Below, in pieces: positions 33,531 through 41,050 of a DNA stretch of 53,656 nt; positions within the stretch are counted from its first letter, which is position 1, and the number at the start of each line of letters is the position of its first letter. This stretch comes from Roseburia sp. (GTDB lineage Bacteria > Bacillota > Clostridia > Lachnospirales > Lachnospiraceae). The stretch covers positions 1-53,656 of the forward strand of contig JAMPIG010000012.1 of assembly GCA_023662875.1 (NCBI GenBank), in the 5' to 3' direction. The translations under genes were made by a program, and so were the position numbers. The notes under the pieces are model-generated. The model made no database searches, was not told the origin of the DNA, and was given only the letters and a program-made list of their open reading frames with translations.

Positions 33531-33583
33531 TTCCTCCTGGTTTTGGAGGAATTTTCCTCCTGATTTTGGAGGAATTTTCCTCC
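33531..33583 (-). repeat. 23-bp tandem repeat carrying duplicated ribosome binding sites
   Basis: Two full copies (33531-33553 and 33554-33576) and a 7-bp partial third. Each copy holds GGAGGAA on the minus strand and also its complement TTCCTCC, so GGAGGAATTTTCCTCC can fold on itself. The repeat lies directly before the NUDIX start and may sequester or duplicate the ribosome binding site. Confidence 0.75.
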
Positions 33584-33806
33584 ATCCGCATCTTTCTGAT
33601 CGCAAAGTTTTCATGAATAATCTCACTTCCACTTTTGTAAATGTTCAGCTGCAAACCTATCATATCATATTTGGGAGCATTTATCATCAAAAAGTTGTCC
33701 TATTCCAGGCATATTAATGGAAATGAGAGCGTGTTTGTGGTAGGATAACAGCATGAAACAATTCAATAAATGTAAATTTAAGACTTAATTCAGAGGAGAC
33801 ATTGCA

Positions 33807-34589
33807 GTGGAAGAATGGTTAAAGCAAATCAAAGATAGCTGGAATGAAACGGCAGAATCAGACTGGTATCAATCGCTCAGAACAGATGCGAAAATGGAAG
33901 AATTGGTTAAAGAGCCAGCCAGCGCCTTTCATCCCGCAGTATATCAAATGATAAATAAATATATACCTGAATTGCGTGGAAAGAAGGTGCTGTTACCTTC
34001 AAGCGGGGATAATCATGCCGCTTTTGCTTTTGCATTATTGGGTGCAGAAGTTACTTCAACTGATATCAGCGAGAGACAATTAGAATTTGCGCAGGAAATT
34101 GCAGATAAAAAGAATCTTAACATTCGTTTTATCTGTGACGATACAACGCAGCTTTCAAATATTGAAGATAACAGCTTTGATTTGGTTTATACATCAAACG
34201 GTACACACACTTGGATTGCAGATATAACGACAATGTATAAAAACATATATAGAGTATTAAAAACAGACGGACTTTCGATTATGTTTGATATCCATCCCTT
34301 CAATCGCCCATTTACAGGCGAACCCTGGAAAGAACCCCGGATTAGGAAGCCCTATGAGCAAATCATGCCACATTGCCATTGGCGTGTACAGGATTTCGTA
34401 AATGCAATGATACAGGCGCGGTTATCTATAAAGGAAATGGAAGAGTTACAGGCTGTAAACGCATCCTTTTGGTTTTCCTATGAGGAATTAATAAAACAGG
34501 ACAAAGAGAAATCTGCAAAAATAAATAACTGGAAATATAATCCTATGGCAGCGCTGCCCGCGTGGATTTCCATTGTTGCGCAAAAATAA
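33807..34589 (+). CDS. class I SAM-dependent methyltransferase
   Basis: A 260-residue methyltransferase. It starts with GTG at 33807 behind GAGGAGA. Motif I is degenerate (KVLLPSSGDNHAAFAFALLG), the acidic end of strand 2 is EVTSTDISERQL, and motif IV-V reads FDLVYTSNGTHTWI. This layout fits small-molecule methyltransferases of the UbiE/Methyltransf_11 type. Substrate unknown. It is transcribed away from the NUDIX gene and towards the metallophosphoesterase gene, ending 1 bp before its stop. Confidence 0.85.
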   Translation: MEEWLKQIKDSWNETAESDWYQSLRTDAKMEELVKEPASAFHPAVYQMINKYIPELRGKKVLLPSSGDNHAAFAFALLGAEVTSTDISERQLEFAQEIADKKNLNIRFICDDTTQLSNIEDNSFDLVYTSNGTHTWIADITTMYKNIYRVLKTDGLSIMFDIHPFNRPFTGEPWKEPRIRKPYEQIMPHCHWRVQDFVNAMIQARLSIKEMEELQAVNASFWFSYEELIKQDKEKSAKINNWKYNPMAALPAWISIVAQK

Positions 34590-34590
34590 G

Positions 34591-35427
34591 CTACTTTTTT
34601 ATCTCTATCGATAAAGTATTGGGCATGACGCGGACGCCGTTCCACATACTGCTCATTCCAATACTCGCAGGGCTCGCGGTAAGATAATCGCCCTCAACGC
34701 CCTCAACCGTGACATTCACGCTTCGCGGGATTCTATTGTCATGAATCGCAGCGCTTCCCGTATCCTCGTCAACCGTAATCATGCAATAAAGAGCCTGTCT
34801 GTATAAAAACATACCGTTCTGCCAGGTGTAGGATGCAGAATTTAAGGTGTAATAACAGATCCCGTTTATTTCTTTCACATCGCAGCCGTGATTATGACCG
34901 TTTATGCATAAGAGAACCCGCTCCTTATTCTTCTCAAGAATATCCTGAATTATCTTTCTGTTTCGGATGCCTCTGGATTTGCCGTCCGGCGTCACAAAAT
35001 CATTGCCAAGGCTTTGATGGGTGAGAATCACAAAGTAGTGATCGGATGTCATCTCTTCCTGCAGCCATGCGATCTGTTCCTCCGGAATAACGGGCCCGTC
35101 CTGTAACTCCACGGTATTCAGGAAAAGAAACTTCACATTGTCCCTTACCATCGAATAATATGCCTTTGGAAGTCCCCAGAAGCTTAACACCTCCGCTTCC
35201 GACCAGATATCGCTGTCATGATTCCCGGGAATCATATAGCAGGGAATCCCGCAGCTTCGTATTGTTTCCACAATCTTTTGATTCTCAGCCTTTGGATGAC
35301 AGGTATCGCCAAGATTCAGAATGAAATCCGCCTCTTTTTCTCTGGCAGCCGCTATCAGCTCCTCCAGTCTTTTGTCTCCGTCCGAAACCGCGTCATAATG
35401 CAAATCGGTAAAAACCAAAAAGCGCAT
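34591..35427 (-). CDS. calcineurin-like metallophosphoesterase
   Basis: A 278-residue phosphoesterase. Metal ligands are visible in order: D-x-H in FTDLHYDAVSDGDKR, GDTCH near residue 42, GNHDSD near 71, H in THQSLG and GHNHG near 178. I start at the ATG at 35427, behind GGAGG. The C-terminal quarter is beta-rich. The substrate could be cyclic or phosphodiester-linked, which the sequence does not settle. It lies 9 bp from the RibU-like gene and is probably in the same unit, possibly under FMN riboswitch control. Confidence 0.87.
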   Translation of the reverse strand: MRFLVFTDLHYDAVSDGDKRLEELIAAAREKEADFILNLGDTCHPKAENQKIVETIRSCGIPCYMIPGNHDSDIWSEAEVLSFWGLPKAYYSMVRDNVKFLFLNTVELQDGPVIPEEQIAWLQEEMTSDHYFVILTHQSLGNDFVTPDGKSRGIRNRKIIQDILEKNKERVLLCINGHNHGCDVKEINGICYYTLNSASYTWQNGMFLYRQALYCMITVDEDTGSAAIHDNRIPRSVNVTVEGVEGDYLTASPASIGMSSMWNGVRVMPNTLSIEIKK

Positions 35428-35438
35428 CAATTCCTCCT

Positions 35439-36170
35439 TTACCGTCCGCCCTTGATAATCGGGCTCAGCGGTTTATAGATCAACAGCGTTATCAGCGAAA
35501 CGCTCCCCCCCTTGATCAGGTTCATGGGTGCCACGCAGGCCGCCACAAAGCTGACGATGCTCCCCTCCGTCATCAGCGGATTGACTGCGCTTCCCATAGC
35601 CAGGATATCCTCCATAGACATATGAAACAAGGCGGAAAACGCCGGGAGCAGATAAACCGCATTGAAGGCTGTACCGAATACCGTCATGCAAAGCGTCCCG
35701 AGCACGCAGCCGATAATCGCGTTCTTCTTACTTTTCCGGAAGGTGTAGACCAGGGAGGCAGGCAGGATAAAGCTGCAGCCCACCACAAAATTCGCCAGAT
35801 CTCCTACAAAGGCCGTGCTGGTTCCCTTGACGCAGAGCTTCAGCAGGATTTTGACAAACTCCATCAGCACCCCGGCGGTTGGGCCGAAGGCAAAGGTTCC
35901 CACCAGAATCGGCAGCTCGCTGAAGTCCAGCTCATAAAAGGCCGGGGCGAAGGGCAGGGGAAACTCAAACAAAAACAAAATCATCGCCACGGCGGAAAAC
36001 ATACCGATCATCGCGATCTTTCTGGTGTTGAAAACTGGTTCGTTGATCCCGTTCTTTTTCTGCGCCGCCTTTTCCAGCAGGAATGCCGCCGCGAACAAAA
36101 ACGCGATAATCGCAAAAAAGCTCAGGACATACGCGGCGTGCTCCGCCACATCGGTAAATAATTGACTCAT
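35439..36170 (-). CDS. ribU: ECF transporter S component, riboflavin type
   Basis: Membrane substrate-binding subunit of an energy-coupling-factor vitamin importer, 243 residues with about six hydrophobic segments. Typical RibU sections are RKIAMIGMFSAVAMILFLFE, then FYELDFSELPILVGTFAFGP, then GVLMEFVKILLK. The FMN riboswitch directly upstream supports riboflavin as substrate. The general ECF ATPases and T component are not in the window and would be shared from elsewhere. GGAGG precedes the ATG. Confidence 0.9.
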   Translation of the reverse strand: MSQLFTDVAEHAAYVLSFFAIIAFLFAAAFLLEKAAQKKNGINEPVFNTRKIAMIGMFSAVAMILFLFEFPLPFAPAFYELDFSELPILVGTFAFGPTAGVLMEFVKILLKLCVKGTSTAFVGDLANFVVGCSFILPASLVYTFRKSKKNAIIGCVLGTLCMTVFGTAFNAVYLLPAFSALFHMSMEDILAMGSAVNPLMTEGSIVSFVAACVAPMNLIKGGSVSLITLLIYKPLSPIIKGGR

Positions 36171-36202
36171 CTTCTTTTCCTCCTTCTTTTCGAGGGACGC
36201 GG

Positions 36203-36230
36203 AAAACCCCCGAACTTTTCATTCGGGGGT
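36203..36230 (-). terminator. riboswitch-controlled transcription terminator
   Basis: On the minus strand CCCCCGAA, loop, TTCGGGGG and then TTTT. It lies between the FMN aptamer and the ribU start, as expected for the off-state of the switch. Confidence 0.85.
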
Positions 36231-36307
36231 CTGAATCATCACACTCATGCGGACTTTTCGTATGCCCTGCTCTCCGCACGCGCGGAAAACAACATACGAG
36301 CCGCCTT

Positions 36308-36447
36308 TTCTTCTCTCATCCAGACTTTACTGTTGGTCCCGGACTTTCACCGAGTCAGCCTTCGCGGAGCCGGGCGCATACGCCCTTCCTCCGCTCCGGG
36401 TCGCGGACTTTACCGCCAGTAGGGAATCGCACCCAACCCCGAAGAAT
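36308..36447 (-). ncRNA. FMN riboswitch (RFN element)
   Basis: On the minus strand the conserved blocks occur in order: CTTCGGGG, GGGTGCGATTCCC, CTGGCGGTAAAGTCCGCGA, CTCGGTGAAAGTCCG, AACAGTAAAGTCTGGATG and AGAGAAGA. These match the RFN consensus. Binding of FMN should favour the terminator at 36203-36230 and shut down riboflavin uptake. Confidence 0.95.
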
Positions 36448-36503
36448 TTTCTCTTTTGCTATTGTAATGCCGTCCGGCTTAAAATGCAAGTATTTTTTCG
36501 CTC

Positions 36504-36552
36504 GCGCCCCAAGCGAGAGCGTGTCCGACGGGGAATGACCGCCGTCTGCCGC
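36504..36552. repeat. dispersed GC-rich element, family 3 copy B
   Basis: Shares GCGCCCC-AAGCGAGA, AATG, CCGCCG and CTGCCGC with 4196-4246 in the same order and orientation, with differing spacers. It lies just 3' of the ABC exporter gene and 5' of the riboswitch. Confidence 0.55.
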
Positions 36553-36573
36553 TCCGCTGACGGCTGAACAGTC

Positions 36574-38523
36574 TCAACCAAACGCCGGACTGCTGTCGGG
36601 GGTATTGCCCGTATAGAGCTGGTAATACTTGCCCTGCTGCTCGATCAGCTGGTCGTGGGTGCCGCGCTCGATGATGCGGCCCTGCTCCAGGACGATGATA
36701 CAATCGCTGTTCCTGACCGTGGAGAGCCGGTGGGCGATGACGAAGTTCGTCCGCCCCTTCATCAGGGCGTCCATTCCCTGCTGCACCAGCTTTTCCGTTC
36801 TGGTGTCGATAGAGCTGGTCGCCTCGTCCAGAATCAGTACCGGCGGATCCGCAATGGCCGCCCGGGCGATGGCTAAGAGCTGCCTCTGTCCCTGGCTTAA
36901 GTTTGCGCCGTCGCCCCGCAGCATGGTCTGATAGCCGTCGGGGAGTCTGCGGATAAATCCGTCCGCGTTAGCCAGCTTTGCCGCCCGGATGACGTCCTCG
37001 TCCGTGGCGTCCAGCTTTCCATAACGGATGTTTTCCATTACCGTTCCGGTAAACAGGTGGGTATCCTGGAGCACGATTCCCAGGGAGCGCCGCAGATCGT
37101 CCTTCTTGATCTTGGTGACGTTGATGCCGTCGTAGCGGATCTTTCCGTCCTGGATATCGTAAAACCGGTTGATCAGGTTCGTGATCGTGGTCTTCCCCGC
37201 GCCGGTCGCGCCTACAAAAGCAATCTTCTGGCCCGGCTTCGCGTAAAGCTCGATATCGTGCAGGATCATCTTCTCGTCGTTATAACCGAAGTCCACATGA
37301 TCGAACACCACATCCCCCTTCAGCTCCTGATAGGTCGTCGTGTCGAAATCCTTGTGATAATGCTTCCAGGCCCAGAGTCCGGTTCTCTCCTTGCTCTCCG
37401 TCAGCTCGCCCCGGTCGTTTTTCACCGCGTTGACCAGCTCCACATAGCCCTGATCCACCTCCGGCGTCTCGTCCATCAGCTTGAAGATTCTGTCCGCTCC
37501 CGCCAGAGCCATGATAATACTGTTGAACTGCATACTGATCTGGTTCACCGGCATACTGAAGGATTTATTCAGCGTCAGGAAGGCGGCAAGGTCTCCCAGA
37601 CTTAAGCCCGACACGCCGGTGATCGCGAGAATTCCTCCCACGACGGCGCAGACCACATAACTTAAATTGCCCAGCTGGGCGTTGACAGGCCCCATGATAT
37701 TGGCAAACTTGTTCGCGCGGTAAGCGCTGTTGCAGAGGCCGTCGTTCAGCTCGTTAAACTGCTTCAGGCTCTCCTCCTCGTGACAGAAGACCTTGACCAC
37801 CTTCTGCCCGGTCATCGTCTCCTCGATGCATCCGTTCAGCTGTCCCAGGGCTCTCTGCTGCGCCAGGAAGAAGCGACTGCTCTGGGATCCGATCTTCTTT
37901 GCCGCGAAGACCATAAACGTCACCATGACAAGGGAAACCACCGTCAACGGAATATCCAGAATCAGCATGGAGACCAGGGTTCCCACCACCGACGTCACGC
38001 TGTTGATCAGCTGCGGGATACTCTGGCTGACCATCTGCCGCATGGTGTCGATATCGTTGGTATAGACGGACATGATATCGCCGTGGGCGTGAGTGTCGAA
38101 GTACTTGATGGGAAGCCTCTCCATCTTCTCGAACAGGTCGTTTCGCATGTTGCGCTGGGTTCCCTGGGTCACATAGATCATCAGCCGGGACTGGGTAAAG
38201 GACGCGATAATTCCCAGGGCATAAAAGATCACCACCCTGCCGATCGCTCCCGCTAACGGCCCAAAGTCCGGATTCTGCCGTCCCAGCAGAGGGACGATAT
38301 AATCGTCGATCAGGGTTCGGATAAACAGGGTTCCCTGAAGAGACGCAAACACGCTGGTAAAAATACAGATCACGACAATAATCCAGTGAACCGCGTAATC
38401 CTTAAAGGTATAGCCCAGCACCCGCTTCAACAGCTTTCCCGGGTTCTCGATCTTGGGTCTGGGGCCTCCCGGGCCGCGGCGGCCGGGGCCGGGATTTACT
38501 TTGGGGGTTCTTTCCTCCGCCAT
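36574..38523 (-). CDS. ABC exporter half-transporter, second subunit
   Basis: A 649-residue membrane protein with fused transmembrane and ATPase domains. I start at the ATG at 38523, nine bases after GGGAGG. The N-terminus is Pro/Gly/Arg-rich (residues 1-30). Six transmembrane segments occupy about 40-340. The ATPase has Walker A GATGAGKT, the signature written NLSQGQRQLL and Walker B VLILDEATSSID. It starts directly at the end of the first subunit gene. Together they form a heterodimeric multidrug-type exporter like those in many Firmicutes. The substrate is unknown. Confidence 0.92.
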   Translation of the reverse strand: MAEERTPKVNPGPGRRGPGGPRPKIENPGKLLKRVLGYTFKDYAVHWIIVVICIFTSVFASLQGTLFIRTLIDDYIVPLLGRQNPDFGPLAGAIGRVVIFYALGIIASFTQSRLMIYVTQGTQRNMRNDLFEKMERLPIKYFDTHAHGDIMSVYTNDIDTMRQMVSQSIPQLINSVTSVVGTLVSMLILDIPLTVVSLVMVTFMVFAAKKIGSQSSRFFLAQQRALGQLNGCIEETMTGQKVVKVFCHEEESLKQFNELNDGLCNSAYRANKFANIMGPVNAQLGNLSYVVCAVVGGILAITGVSGLSLGDLAAFLTLNKSFSMPVNQISMQFNSIIMALAGADRIFKLMDETPEVDQGYVELVNAVKNDRGELTESKERTGLWAWKHYHKDFDTTTYQELKGDVVFDHVDFGYNDEKMILHDIELYAKPGQKIAFVGATGAGKTTITNLINRFYDIQDGKIRYDGINVTKIKKDDLRRSLGIVLQDTHLFTGTVMENIRYGKLDATDEDVIRAAKLANADGFIRRLPDGYQTMLRGDGANLSQGQRQLLAIARAAIADPPVLILDEATSSIDTRTEKLVQQGMDALMKGRTNFVIAHRLSTVRNSDCIIVLEQGRIIERGTHDQLIEQQGKYYQLYTGNTPDSSPAFG

Positions 38524-38525
38524 GA

Positions 38526-40274
38526 TCACATACCTCCCTTCTCGTCAAAATCGCCGCTTCCGCCGGTCTGTGACTCATAGACGTCGCGGTAAATCTCATT
38601 GCTCTCCAACAGCTCCTCGTGAGTTCCGAAGCCGTCGATCTGGCCCTCGTGCATGACGATGATCCGGTCCGCATGCTCCACGCTGGAGATACGCTGGGCG
38701 ATAATCAGCTTAGTCGTTCCGGGGATTTCCTCCGCGAAGGCTTTTCGGATCTTCGCGTCCGTCGCGGTATCCACCGCGCTGGTGGAGTCGTCCAGAATCA
38801 ATATCTTCGGCTTCTTTAACAGCGCCCTGGCGATACAAAGCCGCTGCTTCTGTCCGCCGGACACGTTGGTTCCCCCCTGCTCGATAAAGGTGTTGTAGCC
38901 CTCCGGCAGCTTCTGGATAAACTCATCCGCGCAGGCAAGCTCGCAGGCCCGCCTGCACTCCTCCTCCGTGGCGTTCTTGTCGCCCCAGCGGAGATTCTCC
39001 AGAATCGTCCCGGAGAAAAGCACATTGTTCTGGAGCACTACGGCAACCTGATTCCGCAGGGCCTCCATATCATACTGCCGCACATCCACGCCGCCTACCA
39101 GCAGCCGCCCCTCGCTGACGTCGTACAGACGGCTGATCAGATTGACCAGACTGGATTTTGCGCTTCCTGTCCCGCCGATGATTCCGATCGTCTCGCCGGA
39201 ACGGATATCCAGATCAATATTTTTCAGCACCGGCGCATCCGCGTCCTTCTTGTAGCGGAAGGACACCTTGTCAAAGCGGATGCTGCCGTCCGCCACCTCG
39301 TACACAGGCTCCTCCGGATTTGTCAGATCCGGCTTTTCCTGCAATACCTCGCAGACACGTCTGGCGCTGGCTACGGACATAGTCATCATCACAAAGATCA
39401 TGGAAAGCATCATCAGGTTCATCAGAATGTTCATGCAATAGGTCAGCAGGCTCATCAGCTGTCCCGTGGTCAACTCGTTCTGCACGATCATATGCGCGCC
39501 GATCCAGCTGATCAGGACAATACAGGTATAGACCGTCAGGTTCATCACCGGCCCGTTCCAGGCCACCACTCCCTCAGCCTTGCAGAATACCTTATAAATC
39601 GCGCCGCTGGCCTTTTTAAACTTCTCGTTTTCGTAATCCTCCCTGACGTAAGCCTTCACCACGCGGATGGCGGACACATTTTCCTGAACGCTCTCGTTTA
39701 AGTCGTCGTACTTGGGGAACGCCTGGTTGAAATACTTCATGGCCCGGGTCACCACAAAGGCCAGGACGCAGCCAAGTACTATCACTGCCACCAGATAGAC
39801 GCTGGCAAGCCTGGGACTGATGATAAAGGACATAATCATGGCAAACAGCAGGCTGAAGGGCGCCCGCATAGTCATCCTCAGCAGCATCTGATAAGCGTTC
39901 TGCAGGTTTGTCACATCCGTCGTCAGCCTGGTCACCAGACCGGAGGTACTGAACTTATCGATGTTGGAAAAGCTGAAGGTCTGGATATTGTCGTACATGG
40001 CCCTCCGCAGGTTTCTGGCGAAGCCGGTGGAAGCCTTCGCCCCGAAGACGCCCCCTCCGATGCCGAACAGCAGGCTTAAGATCGCCGTCAGAATCATCAG
40101 TCCTCCCACCAGATAAATGTGGTTCATGTCGCTCTTGTTCACGCCGTCGTCGATGATGGACGCCATGAGCAGCGGGATGATCGTCTCCATGATCACCTCC
40201 CCGATCATGAAGACCGGCGTCGCTATGGAAGCCTTCTTAAATTCCTTAATATGGGCTCCAAGTGTTTTCAGCAT
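38526..40274 (-). CDS. ABC exporter half-transporter, first subunit
   Basis: A 582-residue half-transporter. The ATG at 40274 lies behind AAAGGAAG. Six transmembrane segments occupy about 15-310. The ATPase has Walker A GGTGSAKS, in which the usual G before K is A, the signature VSGGQKQR and Walker B ILILDDSTSAVD, where the catalytic glutamate after the Walker B aspartate is D. Such a degenerate site is typical of one subunit of heterodimeric exporters; the partner keeps the normal glutamate. The MarR gene and its dual operator lie upstream. Confidence 0.92.
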   Translation of the reverse strand: MLKTLGAHIKEFKKASIATPVFMIGEVIMETIIPLLMASIIDDGVNKSDMNHIYLVGGLMILTAILSLLFGIGGGVFGAKASTGFARNLRRAMYDNIQTFSFSNIDKFSTSGLVTRLTTDVTNLQNAYQMLLRMTMRAPFSLLFAMIMSFIISPRLASVYLVAVIVLGCVLAFVVTRAMKYFNQAFPKYDDLNESVQENVSAIRVVKAYVREDYENEKFKKASGAIYKVFCKAEGVVAWNGPVMNLTVYTCIVLISWIGAHMIVQNELTTGQLMSLLTYCMNILMNLMMLSMIFVMMTMSVASARRVCEVLQEKPDLTNPEEPVYEVADGSIRFDKVSFRYKKDADAPVLKNIDLDIRSGETIGIIGGTGSAKSSLVNLISRLYDVSEGRLLVGGVDVRQYDMEALRNQVAVVLQNNVLFSGTILENLRWGDKNATEEECRRACELACADEFIQKLPEGYNTFIEQGGTNVSGGQKQRLCIARALLKKPKILILDDSTSAVDTATDAKIRKAFAEEIPGTTKLIIAQRISSVEHADRIIVMHEGQIDGFGTHEELLESNEIYRDVYESQTGGSGDFDEKGGM

Positions 40275-40414
40275 AAATACACTTCCTTTCTTTTCATTTT
40301 GTATCACTGATTTCTATTTCTCTTTTCATAATGCCTCTATACGCAGAATTAATTTTACGATATCTTATTCTACTCTTCCTGTCATTTCCGCCTGCAAATT
40401 CCCTGCTCCGTATT

Positions 40415-40924
40415 TCATTCGCAGCTTCTTCCCTCGGAAACCGTCCCCGTTCCGGCCTCCTCCTGCAGCCCGTATTCCTCGTTCATCCGCTCCAGATTCG
40501 TCCAGATCGTCTTCAGATAGCGGCGCAGCTGAAGACGATCCTCCTCCGTCAATCCCTGCAGCATCCGCTCATCCACCTTTTTCATATAGGCCAGCACCTT
40601 TTCCTGATTTGCTTCCGCCTCCGGAGTCAGAAGAATCCGTTTCAGTCTTCCGTCCTTATCCTGATTTTTCCGGACGATCAACCCGTTTTTCTCCATCACC
40701 TGAAGCGTGTTGGTCGCCGTCGCCCGGGAAATCCGGAACTCCTTCTCAATATCCCGCTGGTAGAGCGCCTCCTCCCTGTGATCGTAGAGGAAGCCCATGA
40801 TACCGCCCTGGAGCTGGGATTGCGGTGCCGTATCGTGCTTTGGAATCCCTCTGTGGATCACCGCCTTGGTCTGGTTGTGGAGCACCCGCAGGATAAAAGC
40901 GATCCCCATCTGTTTCTTCTCCAT
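40415..40924 (-). CDS. MarR-family transcriptional regulator
   Basis: A 169-residue winged-helix repressor. It starts at the ATG at 40924 behind AGGGGGAAA. The recognition region reads YQRDIEKEFRISRATATNTL, followed by the wing MEKNGLIVRKNQDKDGRLKRI, characteristic of MarR. It is the first gene before the two exporter genes, and two palindromic operators lie just downstream of its -10 box, so it probably represses itself and the exporter until a ligand (perhaps an exported drug) releases it. Confidence 0.92.
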   Translation of the reverse strand: MEKKQMGIAFILRVLHNQTKAVIHRGIPKHDTAPQSQLQGGIMGFLYDHREEALYQRDIEKEFRISRATATNTLQVMEKNGLIVRKNQDKDGRLKRILLTPEAEANQEKVLAYMKKVDERMLQGLTEEDRLQLRRYLKTIWTNLERMNEEYGLQEEAGTGTVSEGRSCE

Positions 40925-40948
40925 ATTTCCCCCTGTTATATAGAACAA

Positions 40949-41009
40949 GTTAGCGCGCTAACTTTGTTGTTAGCACGCTAACTTTATCACTGTTTCCACT
41001 AATTGTCAA
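40949..41009 (-). promoter_or_regulatory. promoter and twin operators of marR and the exporter
   Basis: On the minus strand TTGACA, 17 bp and TAAAGT form the promoter (40981-41009). Two palindromes follow, GTTAGCGTGCTAAC (40969-40982) and the perfect GTTAGCGCGCTAAC (40949-40962), 20 bp apart centre to centre, so on the same face of the helix. The first overlaps the -10 box. Confidence 0.88.
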
Positions 41010-41050
41010 TCCCGCAGGACACAGTTTCTGAAAATTTTAGAATTTGGGTA

